From positions 1-64,000 of the forward strand of contig VXBP01008528.1 in assembly GCA_013400115.1 (NCBI GenBank): 64,000 bases of DNA, written 5' to 3'. How positions within the stretch are numbered: position 1 is the stretch's first letter; each line of letters opens with the position of its first letter. Position numbers and translations under genes: made by a program. The DNA comes from Rhinopomastus cyanomelas. Lineage: Eukaryota; Chordata; Aves; Bucerotiformes; Rhinopomastidae. A model generated the notes under the pieces. That model had not been told where the DNA came from. It saw only the letters and a program-made list of their open reading frames with translations, and made no database searches. This document shows, piece after piece, positions 1 through 11,735 of this stretch.

Positions 1-108
1 CTTCCTCTTCCCCTTCCCCTTCCTCTTCCTCTCCCCTTCCCCTTCCCCTTCTCCATCCCTTCCCCTTCCTCTCCCCTTCCCCTTCTCCTTTTCTTCCCCT
101 TCCCCTTG
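1..108. repeat. Polypyrimidine simple repeat, (CTTCCC)n-like
   Basis: The window opens inside an almost pure C/T tract built from imperfect CTTCCC, CTTCCT and CTCCCC units. The true left edge lies outside the window. The other strand is purine-only, so the tract could form triplex DNA. No gene reads through it. Confidence 0.93.
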
Positions 109-321
109 TACTTTTTACTTCTGGTGGCCTCAGAAATTATTAGTTCCAGATGAGCTCCTGCCGTTGTAAGAGTCCATTTAACCCGATCCACTCTGAGCAG
201 AGTCAGTGCAAGTTCAAATGCAGCATTTTCACACGTAAACCACACACCAGAGACACATTTCTGCCCAGCTTTGGGCATCCCTCGTGCAGCCAGGAAGGGG
301 AAAAGCAGAAGGTTAAAACCT

Positions 322-337
322 CACACACACACACACA
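322..337. repeat. (CA)8 microsatellite
   Basis: Eight uninterrupted CA units. It is short, so it is probably only weakly length-variable. Confidence 0.9.
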
Positions 338-649
338 TCCACCGTGGGCAACAATGGCACTTTGTCATGCGAGCGCTTGCCCGAGCGGAGCTGAACTTGT
401 GAATTGAAGCAGGAACCTCAGGACTGCTTCTCCCTTTGAAGATTAGCACTAATAAGCCCAAGCAGTGGGTATTTTGTTTTATAAGGGAAGAGCATTTCAA
501 GTCACGTCCGCTGCTATTGTTGGACACCAACCACGCTCAGGCTCTGCCGGCGGTGACTCGAGTAACCGCTCCACGCTCGTCTTCTGCTTGGGATTACCTT
601 TCTTTTGAATTAAATTTACCTCCCACCATCTTTCAGGCCTATTAAAAGC

Positions 650-680
650 AGCAACGTTTCCCCGTTGCTAATTACACGTG
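650..680. promoter_or_regulatory. Hairpin followed by TAATTA and CACGTG palindromes
   Basis: AGCAACG (650-656) and CGTTGCT (663-669) form a perfect 7-bp inverted repeat around a 6-base loop. It shares its last T with TAATTA (669-674), a homeodomain-type palindrome, which abuts CACGTG (675-680), a bHLH E-box palindrome. The motifs are seen directly. Regulatory function is inferred only from their close packing. Confidence 0.3.
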
Positions 681-2345
681 CAGGGGATTAAAGCAGAACT
701 GCAAAAAACCCTAAAACTTCTACGCTCGACGTGGGCTCTGCACCCCGAAACGGCCACCGCAACGAGCAGACCCCCCTCCTGCCGGAATAACAAGCACGGC
801 CTCCAGAAACAAGGACCGTGCAAAGAGGTGCATTAAACGGTTTGTTTCTGGTGAATGAAGACAGCTTCTAGCACAACACATGGAAAACTTCATGTTGTTT
901 GCTTTTGTAATTCACTGTAGACACAGCCTCTAATCTGAGGATCTCGGAGCACTCCGCACAGTTTAATTAAGCCCCACAACTGCCATGTTGGGGAAGTGTA
1001 TTAAGTGTTGTTACGCTGATTCTTTACAGATGGGAAGGCTCAGAGACTGAGCTCTGGGCTCCAAACTTCTCTCTCCCCATCCAGGATGGATCCTTAAAGC
1101 TCTTCCATGTGGCCTTCCCACTGACAGCCCGGGAAAATATATGAGCTCAGAACCCCAAGCAAAGCAGAAAACCTGCCTCCAGCGAAGGCTCAGCCTTCCA
1201 GCAGCACGTTGTACCTGCAGAGCGTCTGACCGCGTTCCCACTGCACCGGCGCTGCTGGAACCCTGCGCTCCTGCCAGGCACAGCAGCATGGAGCTCCAAG
1301 CTGGGCTCTCTTAAAGAGCCCTTTCACCAGCTCCTCCACATGGGCTGAACCGTGCACGCCGTGACCCCAGCGCCGGGTCAGCAGCCAGAGCCTGTCCCAA
1401 ACTCAAACCTGCTGGGCCCCAGACAGCTGCAGATCTGGGGAGAAGAAAGTCCCAGCAGCTTGGCTCCCAAAGCCCCATTTTTCCACGGCGTTCTCTCCTG
1501 CGGGATCTGTATGGAAACCACTTGCACTGTCGAAGCCACAGGACAAATGAATGGGAATTCACCCTGCCAGTGATATCCATCATGAGACACAGCTCTTGGC
1601 AGGGGAGGGGCACCCTCAGCCCTAACCAGCTGCACATGGCCAGCGTCTGCCTCATCCAGCCCCTGGGCTTGGGGATTAAACAGTTGCTGAACCCTGGGAG
1701 CGAATTGCACTCCTGGGGAGCAGCCCGGGGCTACTGAGTGCAGAAGCTGCAGAGCTGCCCCACGCTCCTGGCTCTCACTCTCACACCTAACCTAGCCACA
1801 GCTTCCTCGATGGCCTTGGGAATGGGCGAGTGACCAGCTCGGGGCAGGGTTTGAATAGGTGCTGGAGGAATTCAGCTTTTCCCAACATTGTTCCAGCTCT
1901 GGCTGTGCAGCAGATCTCCATCTCTCCCTTTTCCTCGTTCCTTCCCCCTTCTCTCCTCTGCGAGCTCCTTTGTTCTCATGTTTACAGCAGCATCGATTTG
2001 CTGTCAGAAATAACGTGGCCTTGGAGGTTCTGTACACACAGAAACCCAGCCGGCGGGACCCTGCCCCTCTCCCAGCCCCACTCCCCTCCATGGGCTGCCT
2101 CAGGTGTCACTGCCCTCTCCTGCTGCCCTCAGGCTGCCCCAGCGCTGCTGGGAAAATGATGCTCATCCTCTGGGCTGCTGGGGAAGGCAGAGGGCACGAG
2201 CCACGGCCTCAGGCTATGCCAGTCCTTATCCAGGATGAGAGAAAGAGCCCAATACCTCGTGGCCTGTCTGCCCTGCTCCATGGAGCTATAGACTCTGCAG
2301 GAAAACACTTTCCTTTCTCTCTCCTCCCCAGGGCTTGAGCTGATT

Positions 2346-2740
2346 CGTAGAATCATCAAGGTTGGAAAAGACCTTCAAGATCATCAAGTCCAACCATCTA
2401 CGTTACAACACCCAACCACTAACCCATCTCCTGAAGCACCCTGGCTGCTCCTTTGCTCAACCCCTTCAGGAACGGTGCCTCCAACCCCTCCCTGGGCAGC
2501 CTGTTCCAAGGGCTCCCCACTCTTTCTGGGAAGAAGTTTTTCCTAAGATCCAACCCAACCCTCCCCGGCACAACCTGACCCCATTTCCTCTGGTCTGATC
2601 ACTAGTCCCTAGGGAGAAGAGGCCAACCCCCATCTCACTCCAACCTGTCTTCAGGTAGCTGTAGAGAGCAGTGAGGTCTCCCCTCACCCTCCTCTTCTCC
2701 AGGCTGAACAGCCCCAGCTCCCTCAGCCTCTCTCCATCAG
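2346..2740 (-). mobile_element. CR1 LINE, truncated, group B
   Basis: On the minus strand the copy ends at 2346 with the usual tail (seen on plus as TAGAATCATCAAGGTTGG). Reading 5' from there gives the CR1 3'-terminal coding remnant, including the peptide LFSLEKRRVRGDLTALYSY and the run up to LRELG near 2735. Upstream CR1 sequence is absent. It is closely related to the opposite-strand copy at 7014-7384. Confidence 0.95.
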
Positions 2741-5700
2741 ACACCCCAAAATGTTTTTCAGTGCAGGGTTGAGTGAGCTGCTGAGCCCTGTGGTCCTCAG
2801 TGCATCCCCAGCTTTCCCAACTGCATATTCCAACCCTGTAGCAGCCTTCTATCTGCAGACCTTGACGCCCTTTACAAACCCCAACATATCTGAGATACCA
2901 GGGGTATGAATCTGCTCACCAGCAGAGAAACTGAGGCAGAGGTAAAATAAACTAAGAGCACAGGGAATGAGGAGAAAGTGAGCAACAATGAGGAAAGCTG
3001 GTTCTCTAGGTTTTGTGGTAACACAAGGTTCTTCTGCTGAGACGTCTCAAAGCTTTTGGTCACATTTTTCCTACTATCACTTGATAAAATTTCCTCCCTG
3101 CTGCCCCCAAAAAAGTTACAGAGTGAATGGATTTGATATCTCAGTCACTTCAGACACCCAAGGAGTTGCTTTCAGACATGTCACCCTTGGGCAAGGGGAA
3201 TCTAGGCACCCTCGTTGCTGATGAAGCTTCCTGGGGGTATTTTAGCACTGGGGAATGGTGCTGGACAGCAGCCCCAGGACTCCAGTCCTCTGCCTATTTG
3301 TACATCACATAGATTCGAGGAGAGGACACACAGCTCCCCTTCTCCAGGGGGAGAAGGGACCCATCTCCAGGGTGTGATCGGTGACCTCACTCTCTCCTGT
3401 TGAAGAGAAGTGGGTGATCCCTGCCAGTCCTGCCAATGATTTAATGCGGCCAGGGGCTCCGTTCCAACTCCCAGGCCCCCACAGCGAGGGCAGCTCAGGG
3501 TAAAAATTGCCAGGGTTCCCCATGCTGGGTGCAGTTTCCATGAGCTGTAAGTCCCTGCCTCACTTGGCTTCCAGCAAGTGTCTCAGCCAGCCTACATGTC
3601 CCAGGTTTGAGGGTACCAGCTCTCCATTTAATTCCATTCAATTCCACTCAATTCATTCTCCATGAATTACCAGCATAGACCCCTCCATCCTGCAGCAAAA
3701 GCTCCCCTGACATGTGGCAACTCAAGACCCTGTAATGGCTTCTCCATTGTCACTTGGTTCCAGTTTCCAGATCCCCTCTCTTTTCCCAGCTCCACTGCTT
3801 TCACCTGCTTTTGTTCAGTTCTCCTGTGAAAGGAGGGATTTTGAGGGGTGACAGGTCTGTAAATATTGCTTTGTCTCCTAAAAAAGGGAAAAGGCAGAGG
3901 AGAACATGTGATGGATATTCTCTTCCCCTCACTGCACTGGGGACAGATGAAGGAAGATGGCAGATAATTGCTCTTTATTGTGCCCCAGGTTCACCTTAAG
4001 ATGAAGGAAGCGATAAGATTTCAATTAATGTCACTTAAGACTCCCTGCAAGCTGTCCTGCTCCTTTCTTGGCTTCTCTCCTTCTCTGGAACTGTGGCCCT
4101 CAAATGCTGCTTTTGTAAGCCCAGGGGAACTCCCTCAACGGGCCACATCCTCACCTGGTGAGCACCATCAAGCCCGTCAGCACCACTGGAGCAGTGCTAA
4201 TGCAGACCAGATGACAACCCCCCTCTCGATTTATTATAGGGCAGGAGAGATAACATTCTTCATTATACAGAGAAGGGATCATTTTCCTGCTTGCCCAAGA
4301 ATGAACCCAGAAGCTTTTCTAATAGATCAAGATATCAAGAACACGATGAGCTGCAAGACCAGGGAGGTGGCTCCTTGCTGAATAAGAACACTGGGGCAGA
4401 GAGGAGCCTTCATGAGCCATTTTTCCCATCAAAAAAGCAAATAAACTGAACAAAAATGCCAAAAGAAAGTGAAGCGAAGCTGCTCGGGAGACTTTGCAGA
4501 ATCAATCTCAGTTTTCATCCAAACCCGGGATAAAGCATCGACTCGCCAAGGTACTGCAGAAGGAGCCCAAGCATCTTGAAACCGTTCACACCGATCACTT
4601 TGGATTTCCAAAATGTCTCCTCACAAAGATCTGCTGGCAGGCAGTCAGCACATCTTTCCTTCTCACTGTGCTGCTTGGGAAACAAACCCCGAAGTTTCGC
4701 TTCGAGGGTGACTCCTGGGTCTCACAGCACTCTGGATGCAAACACATTATATAGAGGCATTTGTGTGTTTTTACAGGGAGGAGTGAGAAGCGACGGGCAA
4801 AACCCCACAGAAGCGGCGCAAATAGCTGGGATTCTTTCCCCACCCCTGCAGACACACTAATGGTTATTGTCCCCGAGAGCATCCATGTTCGCTCCTCTTC
4901 TATACATACACGCGTGACGTTTCCATATGTTCCCTCACGCAGCTCCCTGGTAACACACCACCACCCTTCAGGGGAGGGAGGGAAGGCTGGAGTCGGGGCT
5001 GGGCTGGGGTTCAGCCAGCAGGAAGCACTTTGTGCCTCCTCACGCACCTGAACTGCACCAGCCTGCATCCTCCTGGCCACTGACCCGATGGAGATGGTGA
5101 ACGGTCACTGTCCTGCTGCATGACCATCCTATTCCCCAGCCCATCCTGACTGGGATCCACAGCTCGTTTTTCACAATAGCCATTTATTTCCAAGGTGTGA
5201 AATCTGCGGGAAGGGAAGGGGAAGGCTGGCAAGGGGATCTGTGAATACGATTATGGGCTTAAAACGTGTAAAGTCTTTGCAGATTTAATGAACCAGAATG
5301 CAGCTTTCATTTCAACGGGGCACGTTTGGAACGCTGCTGTATTTATTTAATCTAATTAATTGTGTCTTACATTTCTTTTTTTCCCCATTCAGAAGGTACC
5401 TGCTCAGCTCTCCCAGGTATTTTGCAGTATCCACACGCGGTGTCTAACAAAGGCTGCTCCTCTGCAATACCTGGGCTGAGACCTCATCTCTCCTGGCTAC
5501 TGCACTGCATGACGGTAGGAGGAGGGGGAACAGGCTGACTCAAGGAGACAAAAACCCATCTCTCAACAGATTAAAAAGTCATCTGTCTCCTCCTAGGTCA
5601 AGCCCGAGGCGTTAAATCTACCTGATCTGGTTTTAGTAGGTGCTGTCACTGGAGATGGGGAAGTGAGAGCAGGGGTGTGGAGCGGTGCAGACTACCGAGC

Positions 5701-7013
5701 GGCAGCGATGGTGCGAGCGCCGCACGCCTGACCTCGCCGGTGACAGGCAGGTTACTGTGCACTGTTTACATTTGTCCTCTGTGATTTACACCCTCCAGCT
5801 AAATATAGGGAAATAATATGGCCAAACAAACCCGGAGGAAGCCCCTGAATACCAGCAACAGATCTCCCAGCACACAGCAACAGAACCAGCTGCCAGTCTG
5901 CGAGGAGAGGGTGGCACAGACTGGTGATCTGGAGATGGAAATCACAGAATGGTTAAGGCTGGACGCTGGTTCGGTGGTAGGGAAAGACCTGCCCAGCAGC
6001 TCAGTGTCTGAGCAGAGGCTAGGGGCAATGCCAGGCAGAGCCTGGGCAGGGATGGCAACGTTCAACTGACCCGCTTGGCTAAGAGGAGCTGATTTAATAG
6101 GTGATTTATTACACATGAAGCCTTTCATCTTAAGACCTGCTGTTGCCTTTAAATGCCTTTGTTCTAGTGGCTGATGGTCTGCTTGAATTTATTGTTATTA
6201 TTTTCTAATCTTCCCCATTGTGCTCAGACAAAACCTCGAGTCCTGAGGAGGAATCGATCCCGCTCAAGCGATCAGCATTGATCACAGATAGCAGAAACCC
6301 GTGACTGCGCCAGTGGCTGGGAGGATCCATAAACCACCCCCTAACCCAGGCAGGGAAAAAGTGTTGCATGAGGAGGGGTTGGCCAGGGCGCATCCCTCAT
6401 CTGCTCCCAAGGGCTCAAACTTGAGACTCAGACTGCTCAGGTACTGACTGTATTTTCCTGCCTCCGAAACTCTTTCCCTAAAAGCCGAACAGAATTCATT
6501 TATTTATGTTCAACCCCCCCACCACGCTGAAAAGTTTCTCTGAACAGGAAAACTGTTTCCTCTGCAGACTAGACACCAGCTTCCTGCAAACCCTCCTGCA
6601 GATCAGGTCATCCTACGCCCTGATTTGTAAAAAGGAAGATGATCGACTGCCTTTGTCTCCTCTAACTTAAACCTCCGGGCTCTGGTCCTTAATGGTCGCA
6701 CGTGGTCAGGGCCAGCTCTGCCCTGATCTCGTAAATAACGACTGAGTTACGAAAGTAGGATCCTCACTAATGCGTCAGAGGATGACAAAACTGCCTGCGT
6801 TTACTCTTGATTTACACGAGAATAAACACGAGCAGACTTTTGCCCTAATTCTGCAGTGGGGCTCTGGCTTTGCATGTTCCTGTTCCTCCTTCTCACCCCT
6901 CTCCAGCCTCTACATGGACATTCATTTATATTAATGTGGTGACCTTGTTCATTAAAGCTTCATGGAGCCAAGCAGCTCTGGGGGTTCTGCTGAGGGGTGG
7001 CCAGGCTGATAGA
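2741..7013. other. Unique non-coding sequence
   Basis: Ordinary mixed-composition sequence. A small 10-bp tandem motif, ATTCCAYTCA three times, lies at 3631-3659. The segment at 5280-5400 is TAAT-rich (CTAATTAATTG near 5353) and may be regulatory. Nothing resembling an exon or RNA gene was recognised. A 25-bp CR1-like scrap near 5940 was not accepted. Confidence 0.55.
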
Positions 7014-7384
7014 TGGAGCTGTTCAGCCTGGAGAAGAGGAGGCTGAGGGGTGACCTCACTGCTCTGTACAGCTACCTGAAGGAAGGTTGCAGTGAGCCAG
7101 GGGTTGGCCTCTTCTCCCTAGGGACCAGCAATAGGACCAGAGGAAATGGGGTCACGCTTTGCCGGGGAGGGTCAGGTTGGATCTTAGGAAAAACTTCTTC
7201 CCAGAAAGAGTGGGGAGGCCTTGGAACAGGCTGCCCAGTGAGGGGGTGGAGGCACTGTTCCTGGAGGAGTTCAACAAAGGGGCAGCCAGGGTATTTGAGG
7301 AGATGGGTTAGTGGTTGGGGGGTCATAGGGTGGACTTGATGATCTTGAAGGTCTTTTCCAGCCTTGGTGATTCTATGATTCTAC
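7014..7384 (+). mobile_element. CR1 LINE, truncated, group B
   Basis: It begins at the conserved 'gagctgttcagcctgg' block, whose peptide reads LFSLEKRRLRGDLTALYSYL. It runs through the 3' region to a TGATTCTATGATTCTA tail. A frameshift relative to intact CR1 is visible where the frame passes into RGGSGWILGKTSSQKEW, and the copy at 2346-2740 shares the same altered reading. It is followed directly by another CR1 in the same orientation. Confidence 0.96.
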
Positions 7385-7430
7385 GGGGATTTGAAGGGGT
7401 ACTGCTCTCCACAACTACATGAGAGATGAT

Positions 7431-7636
7431 TTAGATCAGATACCAGGAAAAGATTTCTTTGCTGAAAGGGTTGTAAAACGTTGGAACAGGGGCAGAGTCA
7501 CCATCTCTGGAAGTAGTTAAAGGATATGTAGATGTAGTGCTGAGAGTGCTGTGACAACCTGGCAGTGCTGGGTCAGTGGTTGGACTTGATGTTCTAGAAG
7601 GTGTCTTTCAACCAAGAAGATTCTGTGATTCTGTGG
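7431..7636 (+). mobile_element. CR1 LINE 3' fragment, group G
   Basis: A second plus-strand CR1 starts about 45 bp after the previous tail. It covers only the last ~200 bp: the 'ggaaaagatttctttgctgaaagg' type block, 'ggaagtagtt', the 'ggttggacttgatg' box and an ATTCTGTGATTCTGTGG end. It is more diverged than its neighbour, so it is older or from another subfamily. Confidence 0.9.
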
Positions 7637-7753
7637 CACTGCTGTGGGCACATGGGGCAGGAAAGCTTCCATGTGTGCACCATTATGGATGGGACACTCC
7701 ATACACCTTACGTCACTGGGAAATTGATAGAAACCCATCTAACAGAGCCTCTG

Positions 7754-7845
7754 CTCTGGGGAAAAAAGGGACTGAAACGGTTAACTGTGGGGAAAAGGGG
7801 GACTGAATTGGTTAACTGTGGGAAAAGAGGGACTGAAATGGTTAA
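7754..7845. repeat. 31-bp minisatellite, three copies
   Basis: Three head-to-tail units occupy 7754-7784, 7785-7815 and 7816-7845 (31, 31 and 30 bp). They share the core GGGACTGAAA followed by GGTTAA. Units 2 and 3 begin CTGTGGGG or CTGTGGGA. The open frames crossing it simply translate the repeat. Confidence 0.9.
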
Positions 7846-8483
7846 CAGGCTGCCTTAAGGATGAGCTCTGGTTACACAGAGCATTTTATTGTTATTATAT
7901 TCTACAGTTTGGACATGGGTCACAACTACAGATGCTCTGAAACAGGAGCTCACGGGTCAGACCCAGTGCTTCTGGGCCGTATAAATAAAAGGATGGCTTC
8001 ATAGTGGATCAAAGACTGGTGGGGTTTCTGCTTGGGCTGCAGAGTGATCCTTCCTCCCTCCAGTCCAGTGGGAGCCCAGGACAATTCTGGGGAGAGGGAC
8101 AGCCCGTGGCACTTACTCCTTCCATCCTACAGCCCCAAGGCTTTCTCAGTGACTGAAGAGTAACTTGGTAATGTGCTGGCCCTGGTGGTCCCTGCTGCCA
8201 TTTCAGTGGGCAAGCCCAGATCATGGTGGCAGGGCCAGCAGTCACCTCTCTGACCCTGCATCTCACAGGATTCAAGAGAGCAGATGTTGACTTTGGTCCC
8301 CAATAGCCCTGCAACCCCTCGCCTCCGTACAGCACATTGTTAATGGGACCACTGAGCTTCCTATGGTCAGCACAGCTCTGAAAAGCACCGTGGTGGTGGC
8401 CATGGAGGAGACTGGGTGTCACCACAGGGTCATGAGAGGCAGCAGGTGTGTCCCAGTGACAGGTCTTGGTGTGTGATGGAATA
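7846..8483. other. Unique non-coding sequence
   Basis: No gene or repeat is recognised. A 193-codon minus-strand open frame (8009-8590) starts inside the adjacent CR1 remnant and shows no domain. I treat it as chance. Confidence 0.5.
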
Positions 8484-8640
8484 TCATAGAATTGTTCAGG
8501 TTGGAAAAGGCCCTTGAGATCATCAATTCCAACTAATAACCTTACTCTGTCAAGGTCACCACCACCAGACCAGATCTCTGAGCACCACATCTAAACCATC
8601 TTTAAACACCTCTAGGGGTGGTGACTCAAGCCCCTCCCTC
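8484..8640 (-). mobile_element. CR1 LINE 3' fragment, group G
   Basis: The plus strand shows TCATAGAATTGTTCAGGTTGG, the reverse complement of a CR1 tail, then 'ccttgagatcatc' and 'aaacacctctaggg', which is the antisense of the 3' ~150 bp. Its 5' side fades near the CCTCCCTC block, and homology may extend to about 8665. Confidence 0.88.
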
Positions 8641-11593
8641 AAGAAAAAGAAGCCTGGGACAACCCTGCAGGAAAAGTCAGAATGGAAGAGGAGAAGGAAA
8701 GAAGAGGCACCAGCTCCATGGAGGCTGAAGTGGGATCTCCATCTCTCTCCAAGCTGCCCTGTGCAGAGGCTGCCGGCAAGCAAGGGACTGGATTTGCTGA
8801 CCCAGGAGGCACCTCACTCACTGGGGAAGGGGGATGGCTGTGGAAAAGCCGGGTGGTTATGTAAGAAACCTGCCTGTGCTGCCGCAGCATCGCGATAGCA
8901 AACAGTGAAGGATGACAGGCAGGCAAATCTGCTTACTTGGCTATTTCTCTGTCAGGCAGGCACCGCTAGGAACTCAAATAAGAGCAATTTTTTACAGCCG
9001 GGGTCTGAACGGACACAATCAGACTCAATTACGATTTATAAAGGAGTATTTTCTATTCAGAGACCTTTGCAGAGAGCAGGCTGCTGCCTGATGGCTTTTT
9101 GCAGCCGCCGGTGCGGGGTTTATTCCAGGAAATCAACCCTTTCCACCAGCTGCTTTCTCCTTCCTCCTAGCAGCAGCACCCTGGTACTTGTTTCTCTGGA
9201 TGGACCGAAATGACAGCCATTAAAAAAAAAAGAGAAAGAATGGAAATCAGTTCTAGCTGTTCTGTTTCTGCAGGCTGGAAGTAACAAGCCCATCAGAGGA
9301 TTTTCCATGCCGTGTTTTTCAACATCCCCTTTCTGCATCGGCTCAACCCAAACAGAAGGCAGAAAGCTCGGAACCCCGGGCTGCTCCGCCAGGGAATCAG
9401 CATCCCCAGCCGATGCAGACACAGGGGAAGATGTTTTATTTATTTAATTGCACCCACCCGCTTAACTTTGCACCACAATTTGCTCCGAACACTGCAAACA
9501 CATTAATTGTCCCAGCCAGCAGCTCTCTCTGCTTCTCATTTCTATGCTGACTGCTCCTCCGCCACTGGCTGCCGGGGAAATCGCCACCAGCCAATGGGCG
9601 ACCGCATTTCCATTCATGTCCTAGCAACAAGGCCTGTTCCAGTCTTGCTGGGGAGAACTGACACCTGAAAAATGACATCATGACGGAGCGGGGCGGCAGC
9701 AGGGCCGGGGCACGGGGGGTTTTTTTCAGCTGTCTGCTGCAGAGTTCATTTGAGGTGTTCCAGTCTCCGCTCTTAAAGCCGCACCACGGCAAGTGCCGGC
9801 TGCGCTTTCCCCTGCTTCCCGGCCCCATATGTAGGTTAATAGTTTGCAGAGAACCAGCTCTAATCCTTCCCCCCTCCCTTCCTGTCTCCTTCCCCGTTGC
9901 TCCAGCCAAGAGCGATGCCACTGCTGCAAACCCGAGCTCACCCAGCCAAAGCACCCCTCCCTGTCCCCCGTGACCACTTCAGCACTAAAGGACTGGTTTG
10001 ATGGGTAAAATAAACCCTTGGGACATCTGCAGCAGCACCTATGACACAGACAACCCCCCCCACTCCAGGGGGTATTTCACTGTGGGTTCACCCCACATCT
10101 CATCGAACCCATCGGATCCCATCACTCCTCCGGAGAAGGGAGGCAGGATTTTCGGAGGCTGCGGCGTGTGAAAGGAGCGTTTAAAGCTGTAGCTAAAAGG
10201 GTTGTAGCGGAGGCTGCACACTGGTTTTCCGATGTCAAGATCAAACCCTTCTGCTCGCCTTCCTTGCCATCATTTTTAATTAATGAAGGCAGAGATGCCT
10301 GCGGATGTGGAACCAGCAAGAACATCCCCCCCCCCAGCTTTGTACTGGGTTTGCTTTAGGAGGAGGGAATAAAAAAAATCATCATTAAAAACATGACAGG
10401 GTTGGGAGGGGGAACTATCGTGGTCAGCAAAGACTGCGATTGTTGAAGGGATCCAGGTGACTGACCGCAAGGTCTAGTTGTTTTTCAGGGATGAGGGGGT
10501 TACATCTTGGGGTTTATGTAAAACCTCCCAGCGCACCGGAAAACATACAGCAGGGAAAATCCAATTCCAGATGATTCAAAAGGCACAAAGACAATGGGAG
10601 AGAAGGAATCGGGTTCAGCTCATTTAAATGTTGTTAATTGTTCATTCCCATAGTGAGACGGTTTCTTCTACAAATGAGAGAACAAACCCTTCCACATTTT
10701 TTTCTTATTAGCACCATGCCAGGACTGAAGTGAACCCAAATAATCTTAATCACTGAATAGTACTTGCTGGTTTTATGGCTTTTTAAAGAAAGCAGGAGAA
10801 GAACAAGAAGAAAAGCTGCAAGATAATGCCATCCTGGCACAAAGAGCTGGAGCCGAGCTTGGGAGCCACTGCAATCTGCACCCAGACCTCTTGGAGGGCT
10901 CAAGCACCACTAGAGACCAGCAAATGGGATGAAAAAACACCACCCGCCTTTGGGGGGACAAAGTTCCCTTTATTGCTCAGCAGCAAAGGGGTGGCTGCAT
11001 GTCCAGCTCCAGATCCACACTGTGGCCACCACTTCATTCGTGGACGTCCCTGGGTGTTTGCACAAACGGCATCTCAGCACATCGCTGCACGAGAGCCCGG
11101 GCTCTGAACTACGTTTTCTGCTCTTGGGAGCAACCAGCGTTGGCAGGGGAGGTAGGGGGTTCTGGCAGGCTGCCCCTGCTCCTTGAAGCCGTCCCTCACA
11201 CGGCTTTATAAGGCGAGAGGAGGAAGGAAAAGGCCTCGAGGAGGAGAAATGTTGCTCATGTAGATATGAACGTTTAGCAGAGGCAGGAACTCATAGAAAT
11301 CCAGTGTGCTGCAGGTGGTCGGGGTCAGGGACCTGGCTGCCAGCCCAAGGTGCCCCGTTGCATACTCCCTGCACAAGGCTAAAGCTTTGCCAGCTCTCCC
11401 TGACCCCTGAGTCCCAGAAGAATACCCACTCCCTCTCCTGCTTGGCTACCTCCTTGGTCTTGGACTGCAGGTTATGGAGATGGGTTTTTTTAGCACAGAG
11501 GTGCTAAAGGAGGGGACAGCAAAGGAATGGTTCCCCAGATCTGCCTAAGCCATTGTTAGAGATGCAAGAAGGAGGGAAGCAGGACACAAACAC
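8641..11593. other. Unique sequence with a CpG-retaining patch
   Basis: Largely unique DNA. The segment 9430-9980 keeps more CpG than its surroundings and holds the motif cluster listed at 9591-9696. Short homopolymers occur at about 9222-9232 (A) and 10325-10334 (C). Open frames such as 9436-9954 (minus) have no recognisable domain. Confidence 0.5.
9591..9696 (+). promoter_or_regulatory. Promoter/enhancer-like motif cluster
   Basis: Within about 105 bp there are CCAAT (9591-9595, NF-Y type), CCTAGCAAC (9620-9628, RFX X-box half-site type), TGACATCA (9673-9680, one mismatch from the CRE TGACGTCA), and a GGGGCGG GC-box near 9690. CCAAT, X-box and CRE elements co-operate in known vertebrate promoters, but the order here differs from the MHC class II arrangement. 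No TATA box or transcript is evident. Function is inferred. Confidence 0.3.
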
Positions 11594-11735
11594 TTCTCCT
11601 TCTCTGGAGACATTTAAAACCCACCTGGATGTGTTCCTGTGTGACCTGGTCTAGGTGATCCTGCTGTGGCAGGGGGATTGGACTGGATGGTCTTTCGAGG
11701 TCCCTTCCAATCCCTAATGATTCTATTATTCTATG
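11594..11735 (+). mobile_element. CR1 LINE 3' end, group A
   Basis: It starts at 'ttctccttctctggagac', runs through 'ggtgatcctgctgtggcagg', and ends with TTCCAATCCCTAATG plus ATTCTATTATTCTATG. Only the last ~140 bp of the element is present. Confidence 0.96.

Larger units (their letters stand above)
109..2345. other. Unique non-coding sequence
   Basis: No repeat family or gene is recognised apart from the short CA repeat and the motif cluster listed separately. Open frames on both strands between 1010 and 2340 overlap one another and show no known domain. The block is moderately GC-rich between 1200 and 2200. Confidence 0.6.

Noticed and set aside
5938..5965. AATCACAGAATGGTTAAGGC looks like an antisense CR1 tail
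   Set aside because: Only ~25 bp match and the following sequence does not continue as CR1. Chance or an undetectable scrap.
5818..6069. 83-codon frame beginning MAKQTRRKPL, loosely recalling the histone H3 N-terminus
   Set aside because: The similarity is limited to a few basic residues. The rest of the frame does not resemble a histone.
7601..7858. 85-codon frame with a repeating GKRGTE-like peptide
   Set aside because: It is the translation of the 31-bp minisatellite, not a repeat protein.
8009..8590. 193-codon minus-strand frame
   Set aside because: Starts inside a CR1 remnant, has no domain, and other frames overlap it.
9713..9728. GGGGGTTTTTTTCAG as a splice acceptor
   Set aside because: The pyrimidine tract is very short, preceded by G-rich DNA, with no branch point or downstream donor that makes sense.
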